Under the pieces are notes generated by a model. The model ran no database searches. It saw only the letters and a program-made list of their open reading frames with translations, and was not told the DNA's origin. From an uncultured Bacteroidota bacterium (GTDB taxonomy: Bacteria; Bacteroidota; Bacteroidia; Flavobacteriales_F; PHOS-HE28): 64,000 bases of DNA. Positions 9,446 to 17,084 of this stretch are shown one piece after another. Location of the stretch: NCBI GenBank assembly GCA_902826215.1, contig CADEDY010000012.1, positions 34,229-98,228 on the forward strand, given 5' to 3'. Made by a program: the position numbers and the translations under genes. Position 1 is the first letter of the stretch. The number at the start of each line of letters is the position of its first letter.

Positions 9446-9780
9446 TCAACCTTGCCCAGCATGCGCACGTAGTCCACAACGGCGTCGACCTCCTTGGCAC
9501 TCAGGATGTCCTTGTACGGCATCATCGCGCCCCGCCCTTGTTTCACCATGGCGATCATCTCGTCCCTGCTCAGAGCAGAGACGGTGAGATCCTTCGCGCC
9601 GTTCAAGCCCAACTTGCCATCGCGACCGTGACAGAGTGCACAGTTGAGGTTGAATACCGACTGCCCGGAGACCTTGGCCCCTTCATTGGTCATTTGCGAT
9701 CCCTCCGAAGAGGCGCTTCCGCAAGCGAGGAGCAATAGCCCAATGCTGTAAATGATGATCCGCTTCATGTTCATAGCCAT
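9442..9780 (-). CDS. small c-type cytochrome lipoprotein
   Basis: This 112-residue protein has a lipoprotein signal (MKRIIIYSIGLLLLACGS, lipobox cysteine in LLAC) and one class I cytochrome c fold with the heme site CALCHG (CxxCH). A distal axial Met is probably in RGAMMPYKDILS. This is a short monoheme carrier anchored to the outer face of a membrane. Three in-frame ATGs (9780, 9774, 9768) make the exact start uncertain; the last gives the cleanest signal peptide. It overlaps the upstream membrane-protein gene by 10 bases and hflX by 4. Electron donor and acceptor are not evident. Confidence 0.88.
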   Translation of the reverse strand: MAMNMKRIIIYSIGLLLLACGSASSEGSQMTNEGAKVSGQSVFNLNCALCHGRDGKLGLNGAKDLTVSALSRDEMIAMVKQGRGAMMPYKDILSAKEVDAVVDYVRMLGKVE

Positions 9781-10211
9781 CCGCGTCCATGTCCCACCTC
9801 ACGCAGCGGCCAAGGAATGGCCCATAGGATGAGGACCAATGCGATGAGGTAGAAGATGGCAACGCGCTTTTGCTTCACACGTTCTTCCTTTGCCTTTTTC
9901 GATGAAACGCGACCGATGGTAACTAGGACGATGGCGATGACCATGGTGCCGATGTGCTCCATTTTCCAGAAACGACCAACGTCGCCTGTCATGCTGTTGT
10001 ACGTGCTGTAATTGATCAGGTACAGTATCAGCCCGATCACGAGTTGGATATGGCAAAGGACCATGGCAGCGATCGCTACTGCACGGTCGCCGTTGAGTAT
10101 CGGGCGGTTGCCAAGAAATCCACGCAGATGAGCAAAGCCGGCCCATGCAACGGCGATGACAACGCCGTAACGAAGCAAGCTGTGAGCGAAGAGGAGAAAA
10201 TAATTGTCCAT
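9771..10211 (-). CDS. four-helix membrane protein, possible b-heme protein
   Basis: This 146-residue protein has four predicted transmembrane helices (about residues 4-30, 43-65, 85-102 and 117-135). Histidines sit in or at the helices: H10 in LFAHSLLRY, H28 in GFAHLRGFL, H54 in VLCHIQLVIG and H86 in MEHIGTM. This pattern suggests b-type heme ligation but does not prove it. It is the first gene of a three-gene overlapping unit with the cytochrome lipoprotein and hflX, so a joint role with the cytochrome is likely. A perfect TACTTTTG promoter element lies at 10238-10245. I do not recognise a named family. Confidence 0.75.
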   Translation of the reverse strand: MDNYFLLFAHSLLRYGVVIAVAWAGFAHLRGFLGNRPILNGDRAVAIAAMVLCHIQLVIGLILYLINYSTYNSMTGDVGRFWKMEHIGTMVIAIVLVTIGRVSSKKAKEERVKQKRVAIFYLIALVLILWAIPWPLREVGHGRGWL

Positions 10212-10237
10212 GGTGGAGAGCTTTCCTTATCGGCTGT

Positions 10238-10245
10238 CAAAAGTA
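10238..10245 (-). promoter_or_regulatory. -7 element of the membrane protein-cytochrome-hflX operon
   Basis: TACTTTTG on the minus strand exactly matches the Bacteroidota -7 consensus TANNTTTG and lies about 27 bases before the start codon. No convincing TTTG -33 box is seen at the expected spacing. Confidence 0.55.
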
Positions 10246-10392
10246 GGGCTGTTGTGGCTCCGTTCCACGTGGGCTCGATTCCTGTTCGAGACCTTGTTAG
10301 ACGTTGATCGCCGCCATTGACCCGGGACCTTCCGAAATACAATTCTCGTCAGTGGGATCAGGACCATCCAACTTCCATGAACTTTGGACCGA

Positions 10393-11628
10393 ATGGCACG
10401 GTTCGGATCGATCACGCTCGTTGTTCTGAGCGCTGCACTCAGCGGCATTGTTCTGTGGTGGAACATGGCCATCCATCAGACCCCGATCCCGGGCTCCACC
10501 GAGGAGCTTGAGCAGGTTGACGCGGTATTGCGTGCATCCCGGGACGGTATGCATGGGGATCTTCCCTGGCGCATGCAACGCCTGTTCCCGGAGGGGGCCG
10601 CGTTCAGCTATGCGCTCTTCGGCCTTGCGCATTGCCAGGTCGCGATGCGGCGCCCGATGGGCGATCGCGGCATTCAATTGGAAGAGGCTCGATGGAGCAT
10701 GGACGGACTTCGCTCGGAGCGCGTGCGCGGCGGATTTCCAGCGTTGCTTCCACCTGGACACGGGATCTTCTACGCCGGTTGGTCAGCATTGCTTGAGGGC
10801 TCGCTGATCGAGGCGAGCGGGGTTGAGGACCCACTGGAGGTCAGTCTCTTCCGGCAGCATTGCGACACCATCGCGGGTACATTCGCTGCAGCGGGGTCCT
10901 CATTCCCTGCTTCCTACAACGGGATGGCCTGGCCGGCCGATGCAACCGTGGCCATTGCGGCACTGGCGCTGCACGATAGGCTTTTCCCCGATCGCTATGA
11001 TGGCACGGTCAGCAACTGGGTGGAACGTGTGCGGGCTGAGACACCGCCCGGCGAAGGAATTGCCCACGCTTGGGATCCGGATGCCGGAGTGGTCCGCACT
11101 CCCATGCGCGGTAGCTCCATGGCGTTGATGTGCGTCCTGCTGCCGAGCATCGATGCGGAACTGGCCAAGGAGCAGTTCGGTATTTTCAGAAAGGAGTTCT
11201 TCGCAGAACGGTTCGGCGTGCCTGTGATCTCCGAGTTTCCGAAGGGTCAACGGGGGTTGGGCGATGTGGATTCGGGGCCATTGATCCTGGGTGCAGGTGC
11301 AGCAGCCATGATCGTTGGTGCGGGTGCCTGCAGAATGAACGGGGATGCCTTCCATGATCTGGAAATGAGCAGCACCACCGATGGTTTCGGCTTCGTGTTC
11401 GGGAAGGAAGAACGGACCTATCTCTTCGGCGCCATGCCCATCGCCGACCTCTTCATTGTATGGTCCAGATCACGATCCGTGTCCAACCCCGTTCAACCGG
11501 CGCGTCCGATGTTCCTGAGGTTCCACCTATGGTCCACCGTACTGATGTTCTTGATCTGGGCACCTTTTGTCTGGCGGGCACTTCGTAAAAAGCGTCGTCG
11601 TGTGCTTCGGAACCAAGTGGTTCAATAG
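10393..11628 (+). CDS. uncharacterised membrane-anchored protein, possibly an alpha/alpha-toroid fold
   Basis: This 411-residue protein has an N-terminal transmembrane helix (about residues 5-24) and a second one near the C-terminus (about 383-399) followed by a basic tail KKRRRVLRNQ. The ~350-residue region between them is presumably periplasmic. It is Gly/Ala-rich with alternating helices and has motifs such as SYNGMAWPADATVA, HAWDPDAGVVRTPMRGSS and FPKGQRGLGDVDSGP. The pattern vaguely recalls alpha/alpha-toroid enzymes such as linalool dehydratase/isomerase, but this is only an impression. I start at ATG 10393; a TTG three codons upstream is the alternative. The 3' end overlaps convergent trpS by 7 bases. 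Confidence 0.65.
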   Translation: MARFGSITLVVLSAALSGIVLWWNMAIHQTPIPGSTEELEQVDAVLRASRDGMHGDLPWRMQRLFPEGAAFSYALFGLAHCQVAMRRPMGDRGIQLEEARWSMDGLRSERVRGGFPALLPPGHGIFYAGWSALLEGSLIEASGVEDPLEVSLFRQHCDTIAGTFAAAGSSFPASYNGMAWPADATVAIAALALHDRLFPDRYDGTVSNWVERVRAETPPGEGIAHAWDPDAGVVRTPMRGSSMALMCVLLPSIDAELAKEQFGIFRKEFFAERFGVPVISEFPKGQRGLGDVDSGPLILGAGAAAMIVGAGACRMNGDAFHDLEMSSTTDGFGFVFGKEERTYLFGAMPIADLFIVWSRSRSVSNPVQPARPMFLRFHLWSTVLMFLIWAPFVWRALRKKRRRVLRNQVVQ

Positions 11629-12590
11629 CCGATCTTCGCACGAACACGTGCGATCACCCCTTCGGCAACTTCGGTCGCCTTCGCCGCACCGATCCGCAGC
11701 TGTGCATCCAATTCGCTGCGGTCGGCCATTAGGCGGTCGAACGTATCCCGTTCGTTCCTGTATCCGTCCAGCAGTGCGGCGAGAAGTTCTTTCTTCGCGT
11801 GGCCGTATCCGTAACCGCCATTCAGGTAATTGGCACGCATGGTTTCCACGGCCTCTGGTGGTGCGATCAGCCGGTACAATGCAAAGACGTGGCAGGTATC
11901 GGGGTTCTTCGGCTCTTCGAGCGGCGTGCTGTCCGTGACGATACCCATCACTTGTTGTTTCAACACTTTCTCGGGGGCGAACAAACCGATGGTGTTGCCC
12001 CGGCTCTTGCTCATCTTTTCCCCGTCCGTACCGGGCACGATCATCACCTGCTGGTCGGTCTTGGCGGTAGGTATCACGAAGGTTTCGCCCATGTGGTGAT
12101 TGAAACGCTCGGCGACGTCCCGGGTGATCTCCAAATGCTGGAGCTGGTCCTTTCCGACGGGCACGTACTGCGCGTCATAGAGCAGGATGTCCGCCGCCAT
12201 CAACATAGGGTAGGTGAACAGCCCAGCATTCACATCCTCCAAACGGTCGGCCTTGTCCTTGAAGCTGTGGGCAAGCGTGAGTCGCGAGTATGGGAAGAAA
12301 CAACTCAGGTACCAGGTCAATTCGGCCGTCAAAGGCACGTCGCTCTGGCGGTAGAACACGGTGCGGGTAGGATCCAGGCCGCAAGCCAGCCAAACGGCAG
12401 CTACGCCGTACGTGTTCTCGCGCATCTGCGCCCCATCCTTGATCTGGGTGAGGGCGTGCAGGTCTGCAATGAAGAGGAAGGACTCATTCTTGGGGTCCTT
12501 GCTGAGTTGGATGGCGGGTAGGATGGCGCCGAGCACATTGCCCAAATGTGGAATACCGGTGCTTTGAATGCCTGTGAGTATGCGTGCCAT
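11622..12590 (-). CDS. trpS: tryptophan-tRNA ligase
   Basis: This 322-residue class I aminoacyl-tRNA synthetase charges tRNA-Trp. It has the HIGH-like motif in TGIPHLGNVLGA and the KMSKS loop in DGEKMSKSRGNTI. MLMAADILLYDAQYVPVGKDQ is the typical TrpRS tryptophan-pocket and dimer region. Length is normal for bacterial TrpRS. A -7 element, TAACTTCG, lies at 12601-12608 just before the start, back to back with the plsC promoter. The 3' end overlaps the convergent uncharacterised gene by 7 bases. Confidence 0.96.
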   Translation of the reverse strand: MARILTGIQSTGIPHLGNVLGAILPAIQLSKDPKNESFLFIADLHALTQIKDGAQMRENTYGVAAVWLACGLDPTRTVFYRQSDVPLTAELTWYLSCFFPYSRLTLAHSFKDKADRLEDVNAGLFTYPMLMAADILLYDAQYVPVGKDQLQHLEITRDVAERFNHHMGETFVIPTAKTDQQVMIVPGTDGEKMSKSRGNTIGLFAPEKVLKQQVMGIVTDSTPLEEPKNPDTCHVFALYRLIAPPEAVETMRANYLNGGYGYGHAKKELLAALLDGYRNERDTFDRLMADRSELDAQLRIGAAKATEVAEGVIARVRAKIGY

Positions 12591-12600
12591 AGGAAGGCCG

Positions 12601-12657
12601 CGAAGTTAGCCGCGATGCGTTCAACCGACCTTAGCGGTCCGCGACGGCCTATTTTCG
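12601..12657. promoter_or_regulatory. divergent promoter pair for trpS and plsC
   Basis: TAACTTCG at 12601-12608 on the minus strand and TATTTTCG at 12650-12657 on the plus strand are both followed by GCG-type start sequences. They repeat the arrangement seen between rbfA and the ABC exporter. Confidence 0.5.
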
Positions 12658-12676
12658 CGCTCCATTTTTCTGCAAG

Positions 12677-13480
12677 GTGACCGGATCCACGTTGAACGAA
12701 CGACCCCGTGTGGTGGATGGCGAAAGCCGTCGATCGCCGGTATTCAAGTGGCTCTTCCTGCCGTTCCGGTGGCTCTACAAGATCTATTTCGCCCTCGTCT
12801 TCTTCCTCTCCCTGGTGGTCCTGTACATCCCCTTCCGGATCCTGCTTTTCCGCCCGAGGAGGTATCATCGGGCATTTAGATTGAAGCGTGCATGGGCCTA
12901 TTTCCTGCAATTCGCGAGCGGTGTTCCCATGTCGGTGGATCGTCGTGCCGCTCTTCCACCAGCGCCCTATGTGATCTGTTGCAACCACAGCAGCTACCTG
13001 GACATCATCCAGATGTACAACGTGGTGCCGGAGTACTTCCTCTTCATGGGCAAGTACGAGCTGCTGCGCTGGCCGCTCTTCAACATGTTCTTCAAGGGGA
13101 TGAACATCGCCGTGAACCGGGGCAGCCATGTGGAAGCGGCCAAGGCGTTCCGTCGTGCTGCGAGCGCGTTGGATCGAGGTACCAGCCTTGCCCTGTTCCC
13201 GGAAGGAACCATTCCGGCCTTCACGCCAAGGATGAAACCCTTCAAGGATGGGGCTTTCAAGCTGGCCATCGAAAAGCAGGTCCCGATCGTGCCCATCACC
13301 TTTTTGGACCACTGGCGGCTGTTCGGAGAGCCAACCGAGTTCATGAGCCGTGCTCGTCCCGGTATCGCTCGGGCGGTGGTACACCCGGCCATATCCACCA
13401 AGGGCCTCACCATGGATGATCTGGTAGCTTTGCGCGCACAGGTCTATCGCACGATCGAAGAACCACTCCTTGCTGTATGA
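12677..13480 (+). CDS. plsC: 1-acyl-sn-glycerol-3-phosphate acyltransferase
   Basis: This 267-residue membrane-bound acyltransferase probably converts lysophosphatidic acid to phosphatidic acid. It has the HX4D catalytic motif in CNHSSYLDII, the substrate motif FPEGTIPAF, and a hydrophobic N-terminal anchor (KIYFALVFFLSLVVLYIPF). The start is GTG 12677, 20 bases after the TATTTTCG element. The stop codon overlaps the gatC start as ATGA, so the two genes are translationally coupled. Acyl-donor preference is not readable. Confidence 0.9.
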   Translation: MTGSTLNERPRVVDGESRRSPVFKWLFLPFRWLYKIYFALVFFLSLVVLYIPFRILLFRPRRYHRAFRLKRAWAYFLQFASGVPMSVDRRAALPPAPYVICCNHSSYLDIIQMYNVVPEYFLFMGKYELLRWPLFNMFFKGMNIAVNRGSHVEAAKAFRRAASALDRGTSLALFPEGTIPAFTPRMKPFKDGAFKLAIEKQVPIVPITFLDHWRLFGEPTEFMSRARPGIARAVVHPAISTKGLTMDDLVALRAQVYRTIEEPLLAV

Positions 13481-13773
13481 AGATCACCGACGCCACCCTG
13501 GACCGCATTGCGGAACTTGCTCGATTGGATGTAGGCGATGCCGCTTCCCGTTCCCAGCTTTTGGGAGATATGCAGCGCGTGATCAATTTCGTGGAGAAAC
13601 TGAACGAGGTGGATACCACCGGGGTGGAACCACTCATCTTCATGACCGAAGGTTCCGATGTGCTTCGGGAAGATGTGGCACAGCTGGAGATCAGCAAAGC
13701 AGAGGCCTTGAAGAATGCACCGGTGAAGGACAGCGACTACTTCAAGGTGCCGCGCGTGGTGGACAAAGGTTAG
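13477..13773 (+). CDS. gatC: Asp/Glu-tRNA amidotransferase subunit C
   Basis: This 98-residue protein is the small GatC subunit of the GatCAB amidotransferase, which converts misacylated Glu-tRNA-Gln or Asp-tRNA-Asn to the amide form. Typical family sequence includes ITDATLDRIAELARLDV, INFVEKLNEVDTTGVEPL and the end DYFKVPRVVDKG. It is the only gat gene in the window; gatA and gatB must lie elsewhere, as is common in Bacteroidota. It is translationally coupled to plsC by a 4-base overlap. Confidence 0.94.
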   Translation: MKITDATLDRIAELARLDVGDAASRSQLLGDMQRVINFVEKLNEVDTTGVEPLIFMTEGSDVLREDVAQLEISKAEALKNAPVKDSDYFKVPRVVDKG

Positions 13774-13878
13774 ATACCTCCCCACTAAGGGTGAACTTTT
13801 GGTGAAGACGGTCCGTAGTACGGTTCGCTTTCACATTTTCGCACTCGAACTCTCCCAGTAGCACGAAAACCACGTTCA

Positions 13879-14820
13879 ATGAAGGCTTTTGTTTCCCGAT
13901 TCCCGGTACTCACGCTCGCTGTGATCGTGCTCGGCATCCAATTCGCGATCGTGCTGATCTCCGCATCCCTCATTCCCGAAGGAAAGCGGATGCACGACTC
14001 GCCAGAGGCACACATGATCTTCCGGTTCCGGGTTTTCTGGCCTCTGGTGTTCGCCGTGCTCATAACTTGGTACTTGGAGGGTAAGGCTGGTCTTTACAAA
14101 CTCTTCGGTGCCTATAAAGTGTGGCGTGTCCCCGCCAAATGGTACGCCTTCTCACTCACCTGGAAATTCCTCTTCTGTTATCTGGGCTGGGCGGTCGCGG
14201 ATATCGCTGGCATTCTGCCATGGCCCGGTACGGCGCAGCATATGTTCGATACTGGTGGTGGTACGCACCGCATGCACATCTTCAACCTTTTGGCCACCAT
14301 GCCCTTCATCATCGGGATCGCTTTGGTGGAGGAAACGACTTGGATGAAGTATTGTGCGACACGTCTTCAGGACAAATACAATGCGTTCGTTTCGTGCTCC
14401 ATTACAGGTGTGATCTGGGGCTTGTGGTACTTGCCGATGTTGCTGCTCGGGGAGGGCGTACCGGACGGTATCCCTTGGTATATGTTCCTCCTGAGCATGG
14501 TGGGCCTCGCGATCATACTGGGTTGGGTGTACAACATGACCCATAGCGGACTTATCCTCCTGATCATGCAGCTTATCAGTAACATCGCCTTCTTCATCGT
14601 TCCAGCTTTGCCGGTAGCGCATGATGGTGACCCGAGTTGGGTGATGGTGTTCGTATGGGTGGAATTGGCGATCGCAGCGATCATCGTGATCGGTTATGGT
14701 TACAAGGACATGGGGGTTGGTCCACGTCCGACATGGACCGATCCCATGATCCCCGAGTCCACCAAGAAGGAGAAGGACTTCGGGGGCGATGTGATCCCGG
14801 CCACCTCGCGTATTCGATAG
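13879..14820 (+). CDS. CPBP-like membrane protein with degenerate catalytic motifs
   Basis: This 313-residue protein has about eight transmembrane helices and the sequence pattern of CPBP (Abi, CAAX/glutamic) intramembrane proteases. Motif 1 keeps the Glu pair (EETTWMKY, E151-E152). Motif 2, normally ending in WHLP, reads GVIWGLWYLP, so the His is Tyr184. Motif 3, normally HxxxN, reads MQLISN, so the His is Gln231. With both histidines gone, proteolysis is doubtful; it may be a scaffold or use other chemistry. The ~45-residue cytoplasmic tail is charged. CACATTTTCGCACTC at 13831-13845 may be its promoter. It lies 57 bases upstream of the methyltransferase start. Confidence 0.68.
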   Translation: MKAFVSRFPVLTLAVIVLGIQFAIVLISASLIPEGKRMHDSPEAHMIFRFRVFWPLVFAVLITWYLEGKAGLYKLFGAYKVWRVPAKWYAFSLTWKFLFCYLGWAVADIAGILPWPGTAQHMFDTGGGTHRMHIFNLLATMPFIIGIALVEETTWMKYCATRLQDKYNAFVSCSITGVIWGLWYLPMLLLGEGVPDGIPWYMFLLSMVGLAIILGWVYNMTHSGLILLIMQLISNIAFFIVPALPVAHDGDPSWVMVFVWVELAIAAIIVIGYGYKDMGVGPRPTWTDPMIPESTKKEKDFGGDVIPATSRIR

Positions 14821-14877
14821 GTGAGCCGTCATTCCATATCAGAGCCTTTTCTTAGCGCTCCTGCCACCAACCGAGAA

Positions 14878-15633
14878 ATGAGAACTTCCATGGATAACGC
14901 ATTCATTGCTACGACCTTCGACTGGGATCACCGCTATCCGACGTCTTGGCAACGGTTCTCGAACAAGGTGTTGCGGAAGTTGCGGTTGACTGTGCGCCTT
15001 TCTCCCGCGCCTTCCGACATGGCTAACGTGGAGGCACGCATGAATTTGTTCCACTTGCTGGAGCAGACCGTGGTCAACAAGGTGCCCGGCGATGTGGTGG
15101 ACCTTGGCTGCAATGCCGGTGACAGCACGATCGTAATGCAACGCATCCTCACTGAATTGGATCCATCCAAAGCAGTGCATGCTTATGACAGTTTCGAGGG
15201 ACTACCTGAACTCACCGAGAACGATCGGAACGACAATGTGTATGGCAAGGGATACATGGCCGCTGGCTTGGAGCTTTTCTCGCACAAGTTCAGAACACTT
15301 GGCCTGAAGATGCCCTACACGCACAAGGGCTGGTTCGAGGAAACGGTACCGAAGGACCTGCCTGAGAAGATCAGCTTCGCCCTGTTCGATGGCGATCTCT
15401 ACGAATCGACACGCCACCTTCTGCCGCATGTCTATGAACGAATGTCGCCCGGTGCCATCGGAATGATCGCGGTGTACTACGACGAGAAGATCCTGGCAAG
15501 GGAAGGTATTTCCGGTGGTTACCGTTCACCCGGGGTCAAACGTGCGACCGACGAGTTCTTCAGGGATAAGCAGGAGAAGGTGAGCGTCCTGTATGCCAAC
15601 GAGTATTCGAACGGCTACTTCCGAAAGCTGTGA
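14878..15633 (+). CDS. TylF/MycF-type O-methyltransferase-like protein
   Basis: This 251-residue SAM-dependent methyltransferase belongs to the TylF/macrocin-O-methyltransferase group, which methylates sugar hydroxyls in natural products or surface glycans. It has the SAM motif DVVDLGCNAGDSTIVMQ, the acidic motif AYDSFEGLPEL, and FALFDGDLYEST, typical of the metal-binding region. Two in-frame ATGs (14878, 14890) are plausible starts; a GTG directly after the previous stop (14821) would add 19 unremarkable residues. No glycosyltransferases are adjacent, so the substrate is unknown. Confidence 0.82.
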   Translation: MRTSMDNAFIATTFDWDHRYPTSWQRFSNKVLRKLRLTVRLSPAPSDMANVEARMNLFHLLEQTVVNKVPGDVVDLGCNAGDSTIVMQRILTELDPSKAVHAYDSFEGLPELTENDRNDNVYGKGYMAAGLELFSHKFRTLGLKMPYTHKGWFEETVPKDLPEKISFALFDGDLYESTRHLLPHVYERMSPGAIGMIAVYYDEKILAREGISGGYRSPGVKRATDEFFRDKQEKVSVLYANEYSNGYFRKL

Positions 15634-15738
15634 TGGTTGTTGGGTCCGGGCAAGGATCCACATGGAAGGTCCGTTCTTGGCAGGTGGGTACACGGTTCGG
15701 CGATGAGTTCGCACCTTTGCCCCTCATCCATTTTGAGC

Positions 15739-16929
15739 ATGTACGGCATTTTCCAACAGCTTCTGAAGAACGAGATCTCCTCCATTCAAGAGGCCGGGCT
15801 CTTCAAACGCGAACGTGTCATCACCAGTGAGCAAGGGGCGGAGATCACCGTGAATGGTCGGAAGGTCTTGAATTTCTGCGCCAACAATTACCTCGGTCTG
15901 TCTTCGCATCCCGAGGTGACGAAAGCGGCCCATGATGCCTTGGATTCGCATGGCTTCGGCATGAGCAGCGTTCGGTTCATCTGTGGGACACAGGACATCC
16001 ACAAGGAACTGGAAGCCAAATTGTCCGCGTTCCATTCCGTCGACGACACGATCCTCTATGCGGCGTGCTTTGATGCGAACGGAGGTGTTTTCGAACCGTT
16101 GCTCTCTGAACTGGACGCCATCGTCAGCGATTCACTCAACCACGCCAGTATCATCGATGGGGTGCGGTTATGCAAGGCGATGCGGTACCGCTATGCCAAC
16201 AACGACATGGCCGATCTGGAGGTGCAGTTGAAGAGTGCGAAGAAGGATGGCGCACGCCATATCCTGATCGTGACCGATGGTGTCTTCAGTATGGATGGTA
16301 TCGTTGCCGATCTCAAGGGCGTGTGCGATCTCGCCGACAAATACGAGGCACTCGTCATGGTGGATGAATGTCACGCTGCCGGTTTCATCGGGAAGACCGG
16401 TCGTGGAAGCGTTGAACATTGCGGAGTGACCGGTCGTGTCGACATCATCACCGGTACCCTGGGCAAGGCCCTCGGCGGTGCCATGGGTGGTTATACGAGT
16501 GCTCGAAAGGAGATCGTGGAACTGCTCAGGCAGCGGTCGCGCCCGTATTTGTTCAGCAATTCGCTTGCGCCATCCATTGTCGGTGCTTCCATCAAGGTGA
16601 TCGACCTGCTGAGTGCGTCAACAACGCTTCGCGATCGATTGGAGAAGAACGTGGATCGTTTCCGCAGCGGGATCGAAGCGCTCGGATTCAAGACGCGTGG
16701 CGCAGGGGCGGCCATCGTCCCCGTGATGCTCGGCGATGCCAAATTGAGCCAATTGATGGCCGACGCCCTGTTGGATGAAGGCATTTACGTGATCGGATTC
16801 TTCTATCCCGTTGTGCCGAAGGATACAGCGCGCATCCGCGTTCAACTCAGCGCAGCACACACCGACGAACACATCGACCGGGCCCTGGCTGCCTTTGCCA
16901 AGGTCGGGAAGGACCTTGGCGTGATCTAA
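15739..16929 (+). CDS. kbl: glycine C-acetyltransferase (2-amino-3-ketobutyrate CoA ligase)
   Basis: This 396-residue PLP enzyme of the alpha-oxoamine synthase family cleaves 2-amino-3-oxobutyrate with CoA to glycine and acetyl-CoA, the second step of threonine breakdown. Typical features are [15 protein letters not shown], the aspartate and His around [12 protein letters not shown], and the PLP-lysine in [16 protein letters not shown] start at ATG 15739 ([17 protein letters not shown]), which matches the family; in-frame codons upstream overlap the leader. GCACCTTTGCC at 15711-15721 may be part of its promoter. No tdh (threonine dehydrogenase) is adjacent. Other oxoamine synthases (BioF, Spt) are less likely by N-terminus. 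Confidence 0.92.
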   Translation: MYGIFQQLLKNEISSIQEAGLFKRERVITSEQGAEITVNGRKVLNFCANNYLGLSSHPEVTKAAHDALDSHGFGMSSVRFICGTQDIHKELEAKLSAFHSVDDTILYAACFDANGGVFEPLLSELDAIVSDSLNHASIIDGVRLCKAMRYRYANNDMADLEVQLKSAKKDGARHILIVTDGVFSMDGIVADLKGVCDLADKYEALVMVDECHAAGFIGKTGRGSVEHCGVTGRVDIITGTLGKALGGAMGGYTSARKEIVELLRQRSRPYLFSNSLAPSIVGASIKVIDLLSASTTLRDRLEKNVDRFRSGIEALGFKTRGAGAAIVPVMLGDAKLSQLMADALLDEGIYVIGFFYPVVPKDTARIRVQLSAAHTDEHIDRALAAFAKVGKDLGVI

Positions 16930-16965
16930 CGCTTCGGACCCTTCTACACCGATAGGATCCATCCA

Positions 16966-16981
16966 TGTGCGGCTCCGCACA
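16966..16981 (+). terminator. short hairpin after kbl, weak terminator candidate
   Basis: TGTGCG and CGCACA form a 6-bp stem around a GCTC loop, 37 bases after the kbl stop, followed by AGGGTATCTTTTG. The T-tract is short and offset, so termination is only plausible. Confidence 0.35.
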
Positions 16982-17036
16982 AGGGTATCTTTTGCCGTTC
17001 CTCCAGAAGCCAAGAAGCTGTTCTTGAGCTGTCGTA

Positions 17037-17044
17037 TATCTTTC
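17037..17044 (+). promoter_or_regulatory. -7-like element of the six-gene unknown operon
   Basis: TATCTTTC followed by GCAC resembles the -7 elements of other genes in this window (TANNTTTG or TANNTTCG). It is 40 bases before the first gene of the operon. No -33 TTTG is present at normal spacing, so an activator or another sigma factor may be needed. Confidence 0.42.
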
Positions 17045-17064
17045 GCACTGGCGCATACCAGTGC
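17045..17064 (+). promoter_or_regulatory. perfect inverted repeat in the leader of the six-gene operon
   Basis: GCACTGG and CCAGTGC form a perfect 7-bp inverted repeat separated by 6 bases (CGCATA). It directly abuts the -7-like element and ends 20 bases before the start codon. It could be an operator for a dimeric repressor or an mRNA hairpin that occludes translation initiation. It has no T-tract, so it is not a terminator. Confidence 0.45.
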
Positions 17065-17084
17065 CGTTGATAACAACCTGAACC

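Noticed and set aside
10255..10305. T-arm-like sequence (GGGCTCGATTCCTGTTCGAG) suggesting a tRNA
   Set aside because: No acceptor, D or anticodon stems can be built around it on either strand, and the T-stem does not pair properly.
12401..13384. Open frame of about 327 codons on the minus strand spanning trpS and plsC
   Set aside because: It crosses the 5' end of trpS and opposes plsC, both of which have complete catalytic motifs.
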